A DNA stretch of 64,000 nucleotides. Origin: Thermotoga petrophila RKU-1 (GTDB lineage: Bacteria > Thermotogota > Thermotogae > Thermotogales > Thermotogaceae). Location of the stretch: positions 1,054,001 through 1,118,000 of the forward strand of contig NC_009486.1 in the NCBI RefSeq assembly GCF_000016785.1. Reading direction: 5' to 3'. This document shows positions 61,105 through 64,000 of the stretch, in pieces. Made by a program: the position numbers and the translations under genes. The first letter of the stretch is position 1. Every line of letters begins with the position of its first letter. A model generated the notes under the pieces. It did not search any database, was not told the DNA's origin, and saw only the letters and a list, made by a program, of their open reading frames with translations.

Positions 61105-62099
61105 GGGTTTTCTTCGCCTCCGATGACTTCACGCAACCATTTATTCAGCTCATTTAATCCTGCACACAATTTTTCTGAGCTTCCTTTCAGGATAGAAGGC
61201 ATTCCCCATATCCTGTAATCTTTAACATTTGTGTTTTCTTCCGCTATCTGGGATATTGTTTCAACATCTATCTTTCCCCCGTCAAGTCTCACGTAAGGAT
61301 TGAAAAGTGTTACGGGTAGTTTGGTGGTTGCCATGACTATGAATACAGGTGATACACTCCAGCTTTCTGTGGAGGAATGTATTTCAAAGCCGTTTATTAT
61401 CACATCAAAGAATTGTTCTAAACGCCTTTGTTTTTCTTTTTCATCAAGAAGCACAGAAATTTTATAAGCTTTTTCAGATTTCTTAACCAGTATCTTTCCT
61501 TTTGGAAGTGGATATTCATCTTTCTCCATATCCACACCAAACAATTTTTTCAACTTTTCCTTCTCATTGTCAGTAGTGAAAACCACATCCTTACCAATGT
61601 TTTCAAGATCTACTACAACGGAGTATTTGTAAAAGGAAAAATGCTCCTCCTTTGAAAATGGGTTGGGATTTGCTTCTTCTCCTCTCTCACGGGCTCTTTG
61701 AACCAAATCATGGTTTGCGTAGAACGCCATGTCTCCTTCCCATTTTTCCATAGACACCGCTTTTGTCAGACCAACGGGTGCTTTTCTTGAAATAGAAACA
61801 TCTCCAGTACTGAGATATCCGAAGAAGTCCAGTTCCTCAGACGTTAAGATACTTTCTTCTTCGATATTGAACTGAATAACACCTCCTTTTGTGGTAACTT
61901 CAGCCGGTTTCCAACCATGTTTTCTGACAAGAGCATTGAAAATATGATGCCTCATGCTGGAACGAGAAAAGAAAGTGTAAACCCCATCTTCTCTCCGGAG
62001 CTTCTTCAAAGATTGAACGTTGTTTGCTATATTTTCATCTCTATTCACAGCGCAGGCCTCAAAAACCACTGTAGCGGTTATTGCCTTCACCTCATTCAT
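61101..62099 (-). CDS. cas7: Cascade backbone subunit Cas7 (Cst2/DevR family)
   Basis: 332 residues. The DevR/Cst2-type start AITATVVFEACAVNRDEN is followed by SSMRHHIFNALVRKHGW and the glycine-bearing central region FFGYLSTGDVSISRKAPVGLTKAVS. Multiple copies form the filament along the crRNA. ATG 62099 has GGAGGTGAA just upstream; a longer in-frame ORF to 62114 would overlap that site. It overlaps cas8b by 8 bp. Confidence 0.92.
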   Translation of the reverse strand: MNEVKAITATVVFEACAVNRDENIANNVQSLKKLRREDGVYTFFSRSSMRHHIFNALVRKHGWKPAEVTTKGGVIQFNIEEESILTSEELDFFGYLSTGDVSISRKAPVGLTKAVSMEKWEGDMAFYANHDLVQRARERGEEANPNPFSKEEHFSFYKYSVVVDLENIGKDVVFTTDNEKEKLKKLFGVDMEKDEYPLPKGKILVKKSEKAYKISVLLDEKEKQRRLEQFFDVIINGFEIHSSTESWSVSPVFIVMATTKLPVTLFNPYVRLDGGKIDVETISQIAEENTNVKDYRIWGMPSILKGSSEKLCAGLNELNKWLREVIGGEENP

Positions 62100-63633
62100 T
62101 CTCTTCACCTCCACTTATTATTCCACTCACGTAAGCAAACATCAAATTTTTGAAGTTCTCGTCGTTTTCTGAGAAAACCCTATTCAGCTCTTCGGGGAAT
62201 GGTTTCTTGTTCGCCATATAAGTTTTCAAGAGCAAATGATATACCTCATCCTTTTTTGCAAGCCTTATTAACTCTAAAAGTCTGTATCTGGTGCGCTCAA
62301 AAAGCTGGGAAACTTCTCTTCCAAGCTCTCTCATTTTCCAGACAGGAACCACCGTTTCCACCCCCAAAGTATTTCGTACTTCCTGAAAAAGTTCAGGTAT
62401 CATCCAAGCATAATATCTCTTTTTCTTGGGATCGAATACTTCTATGTACTCTTTTATTTTGGAATCGTCCCCTGGATTGAGGAAGTACTTTAGCAGGAAA
62501 TACTCAACTTCGATTAGTTTGTTTAGTCTTTCTGGATAGATGACTGTTTCAAAAATCTTGATGCTGTTTATGGAGTTCAGGATAGAAGATATCCTTGTGT
62601 TCAGCAGAAGATCTACGGTCCTTTGAGGTACATAGTATACACTATAAGATTTACCATCGTAGTTCACAATTTCTATGTTTTGTCTCTCCCAAACACCTAA
62701 AAGTCTCTGAAGTTTCATATGAACTTCTGCTACCGCTCTGGAAACTGAAAGTTCTATATTCAGATCCTTGTAAGCTTTTATTGCCTCGTTCAAGTACCAT
62801 ATGGCTTTAAAAGAAGGAACATTTACAAAGATTTCTTTCTTACTATTTTTTGGAAAGACAAAGTGTCTAAACAAAGCAAATTGAGAACATAGATCACATA
62901 AGTGGTATTCATTGTTTATATTCCAAAATGAATTTGGGAACTCTCCTTCTGAGGATGAAAATTCTTTGAAAAGAATTCTTGAAAATTGTTTCCTTTGACG
63001 AATAGATGTGTTCTCGCTTAATCTCAAAGGATTTCCGCAAAGGAAGCATCTTTCTGAGCCAGACAAATCTGGTTTTCTGAATATGGAACGAATAATTTCT
63101 GATAGATAAACTCTGAATTTTTCTTTTTCAGACTGTAGTAAGAAGTTCCTAAGCTCCTCAAGATCTCTATCATCAAACTTCGACAGAAGTTCCTTGGATT
63201 TCTTTTTGATCTGTGGTATCTTAATTTTTTTCTCTTTAACTTGTAATAAAATCTCTCTTTGTTGTTCATTGCTAACTAGTGGCAAAAGCTCGTCAATCTC
63301 CTTATTTGTAAGGCTAACATTTGCTATATAATTTTCATAATATCCGATATTACCTTTAAAGTAATTGTATGCTTTTTCTATACTTCCCTCTCTCTTTACT
63401 ATTTCTTCCATCATAAAAACAAACAGCCGAGGGAAAGTTACTCCTTCAAGATTGTCATTTTCGTACATCTCATCCAACATTTCATCCAACAAGATAACCG
63501 TTCCATCATCCTTGAGAATGTCCATAACTCCGAAAGAAATCTTTCCCTCTTTTGATTTTTCGTTTATAACTTTCAAAAAACCATAGACATTGGCGTTGTG
63601 AAGCCAACTCTGTGGATATATGACTATCGCCAC
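62092..63633 (-). CDS. cas8b: Cascade large subunit Cas8b (Cst1)
   Basis: 513 residues. A CFLCG pair (~194-198) and a later CDLC pair (~245-248) form the zinc-binding region typical of Cst1/Cas8b of the Tneap I-B type. The N-terminus IYPQSWLHNANVYGFLKVI is family-like; the rest is helical. The large subunit recognises the PAM and recruits Cas3. GTG 63633 has GGTGGTGAAA upstream and overlaps the cas6 stop region. The operon order cas6-cas8b-cas7-cas5-cas3-cas4-cas1-cas2 supports the assignment. Confidence 0.9.
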   Translation of the reverse strand: MAIVIYPQSWLHNANVYGFLKVINEKSKEGKISFGVMDILKDDGTVILLDEMLDEMYENDNLEGVTFPRLFVFMMEEIVKREGSIEKAYNYFKGNIGYYENYIANVSLTNKEIDELLPLVSNEQQREILLQVKEKKIKIPQIKKKSKELLSKFDDRDLEELRNFLLQSEKEKFRVYLSEIIRSIFRKPDLSGSERCFLCGNPLRLSENTSIRQRKQFSRILFKEFSSSEGEFPNSFWNINNEYHLCDLCSQFALFRHFVFPKNSKKEIFVNVPSFKAIWYLNEAIKAYKDLNIELSVSRAVAEVHMKLQRLLGVWERQNIEIVNYDGKSYSVYYVPQRTVDLLLNTRISSILNSINSIKIFETVIYPERLNKLIEVEYFLLKYFLNPGDDSKIKEYIEVFDPKKKRYYAWMIPELFQEVRNTLGVETVVPVWKMRELGREVSQLFERTRYRLLELIRLAKKDEVYHLLLKTYMANKKPFPEELNRVFSENDENFKNLMFAYVSGIISGGEENE

Positions 63634-64000
63634 TCTTTCACCACCTTGAGCATTCCAAATCCCTGACCTGTCCTCACTCCTAACCCGTTTTCGTAGAGAA
63701 AATTCAAGATATTAAGGTTTCCAGAGAGCGTTATCGTGCCAGAGAATGCCTCTAGAACTCCTCCATAATGCTTGACAGGAACTTTCTTGAGATCTTTGCT
63801 CACAATGTTCACAGGTTTGAAGCCAGGTGCTTTAACACCAAATTTTTCGAAAATGTCTTTCAAAAGATCAAGACGAACTTTCAGGGAGTGGTTTAAAGCC
63901 TCTTCAAAATCATCATCTTCGGGATTTAAATAGTACCTATCTTTTTCTGATCGGGTTAGAACAGCACTTCCAAGTATCTTAAAATTTACCTTCTCGGAAG
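63624..64000 (-). CDS. cas6: CRISPR repeat endoribonuclease Cas6 (5' partial)
   Basis: 125 codons are present; the frame is open to the window edge, so the N-terminal half is missing. The C-terminal glycine-rich loop GLGVRTGQGFGML, which binds the RNA backbone in Cas6, is clear, as is the second RRM-like domain (VSKDLKKVPVKHYGGVLEAFSGTITLSG). Cas6 cuts pre-crRNA within the repeat. Full-length family members are about 230-260 residues. Its stop overlaps the GTG start of cas8b. The catalytic His is expected in the missing part. Confidence 0.9.
   Translation of the reverse strand, partial: SEKVNFKILGSAVLTRSEKDRYYLNPEDDDFEEALNHSLKVRLDLLKDIFEKFGVKAPGFKPVNIVSKDLKKVPVKHYGGVLEAFSGTITLSGNLNILNFLYENGLGVRTGQGFGMLKVVKEWR

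Overview
The window comes from a hyperthermophilic bacterium of the genus Thermotoga (T. maritima / neapolitana group). This rests on recognition of many proteins (RuvB, L-allo-threonine aldolase, the argGHCJBD operon, Tneap-type Cas proteins), on AG-rich coding strands, and on very strong Shine-Dalgarno sites (GGAGGTGA) that allow frequent GTG and TTG starts. Genes are packed tightly, with many ATGA/GTGA/TTGA stop-start overlaps. I ran no search; names are from memory of the families and from motifs visible in the translations.

Layout. 1-12331 (+): a long run of housekeeping genes: ruvB (5' cut), a PLP-homeostasis protein, YggT, NAD kinase, PhoU, a 1061-residue fusion of an LptF/G permease with an LptA/LptD-like outer-envelope protein, dnaB, purine nucleoside phosphorylase, a ZIP transporter, a NurA-like nuclease, Mini-III, a 23S rRNA methyltransferase and a HAD phosphatase. 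12311-14956: an aldo/keto reductase (-), threonine aldolase and an exported helical protein. 15117-21405 (+): an energy-conserving 2-oxoacid operon, buk1-ptb-buk2(broken)-ATPase-ferredoxin-KOR alpha-beta-gamma, which should turn a (probably branched-chain) oxoacid into acyl-CoA, acyl-phosphate, acid and ATP. tRNA-Asp and uvrB (-) follow. 23634-38588 (+): transketolase, EF-P, two Asp23 proteins, NusB, folate C1 enzymes, exonuclease VII, DXS, a FakA-like protein, a TPR protein, ApgM and a short ComEC. 38503-40632 (-): tRNA-Ser, rimP, nusA and fur. 40924-47577 (+): the arginine operon argGHCJBD.

47580-53480 is an accessory stretch with clear signs of decay. It holds a frameshifted EamA transporter, a 34-bp copy of the 3' half of tRNA-Glu, a small ArsR/SPW-membrane-protein islet, intact tRNA-Glu, a YkgJ-type cysteine protein, a GGDEF cyclase, a decayed IS200/IS605 element (truncated tnpA, broken tnpB) and non-coding remnants.

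53493-64000 is a type I-B (Tneap subtype) CRISPR-Cas locus. It has a 40-repeat array and, all on the minus strand, cas6 (cut by the window edge), cas8b/cst1, cas7/cst2, cas5t, cas3, cas4, cas1 and cas2. A TATAAT-bearing leader beside cas2 and a Rho-independent terminator past the far end both indicate that the array is transcribed on the minus strand. Within the array a two-spacer block is duplicated, and one spacer encodes the motif B signature of a family B DNA polymerase, pointing to a virus or plasmid the lineage has met.

The most notable items are the Lpt fusion protein, the deletion-broken second butyrate kinase inside an otherwise intact operon, the partial tRNA-Glu duplication, and the CRISPR spacer content. 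I found no clearly new defence system.
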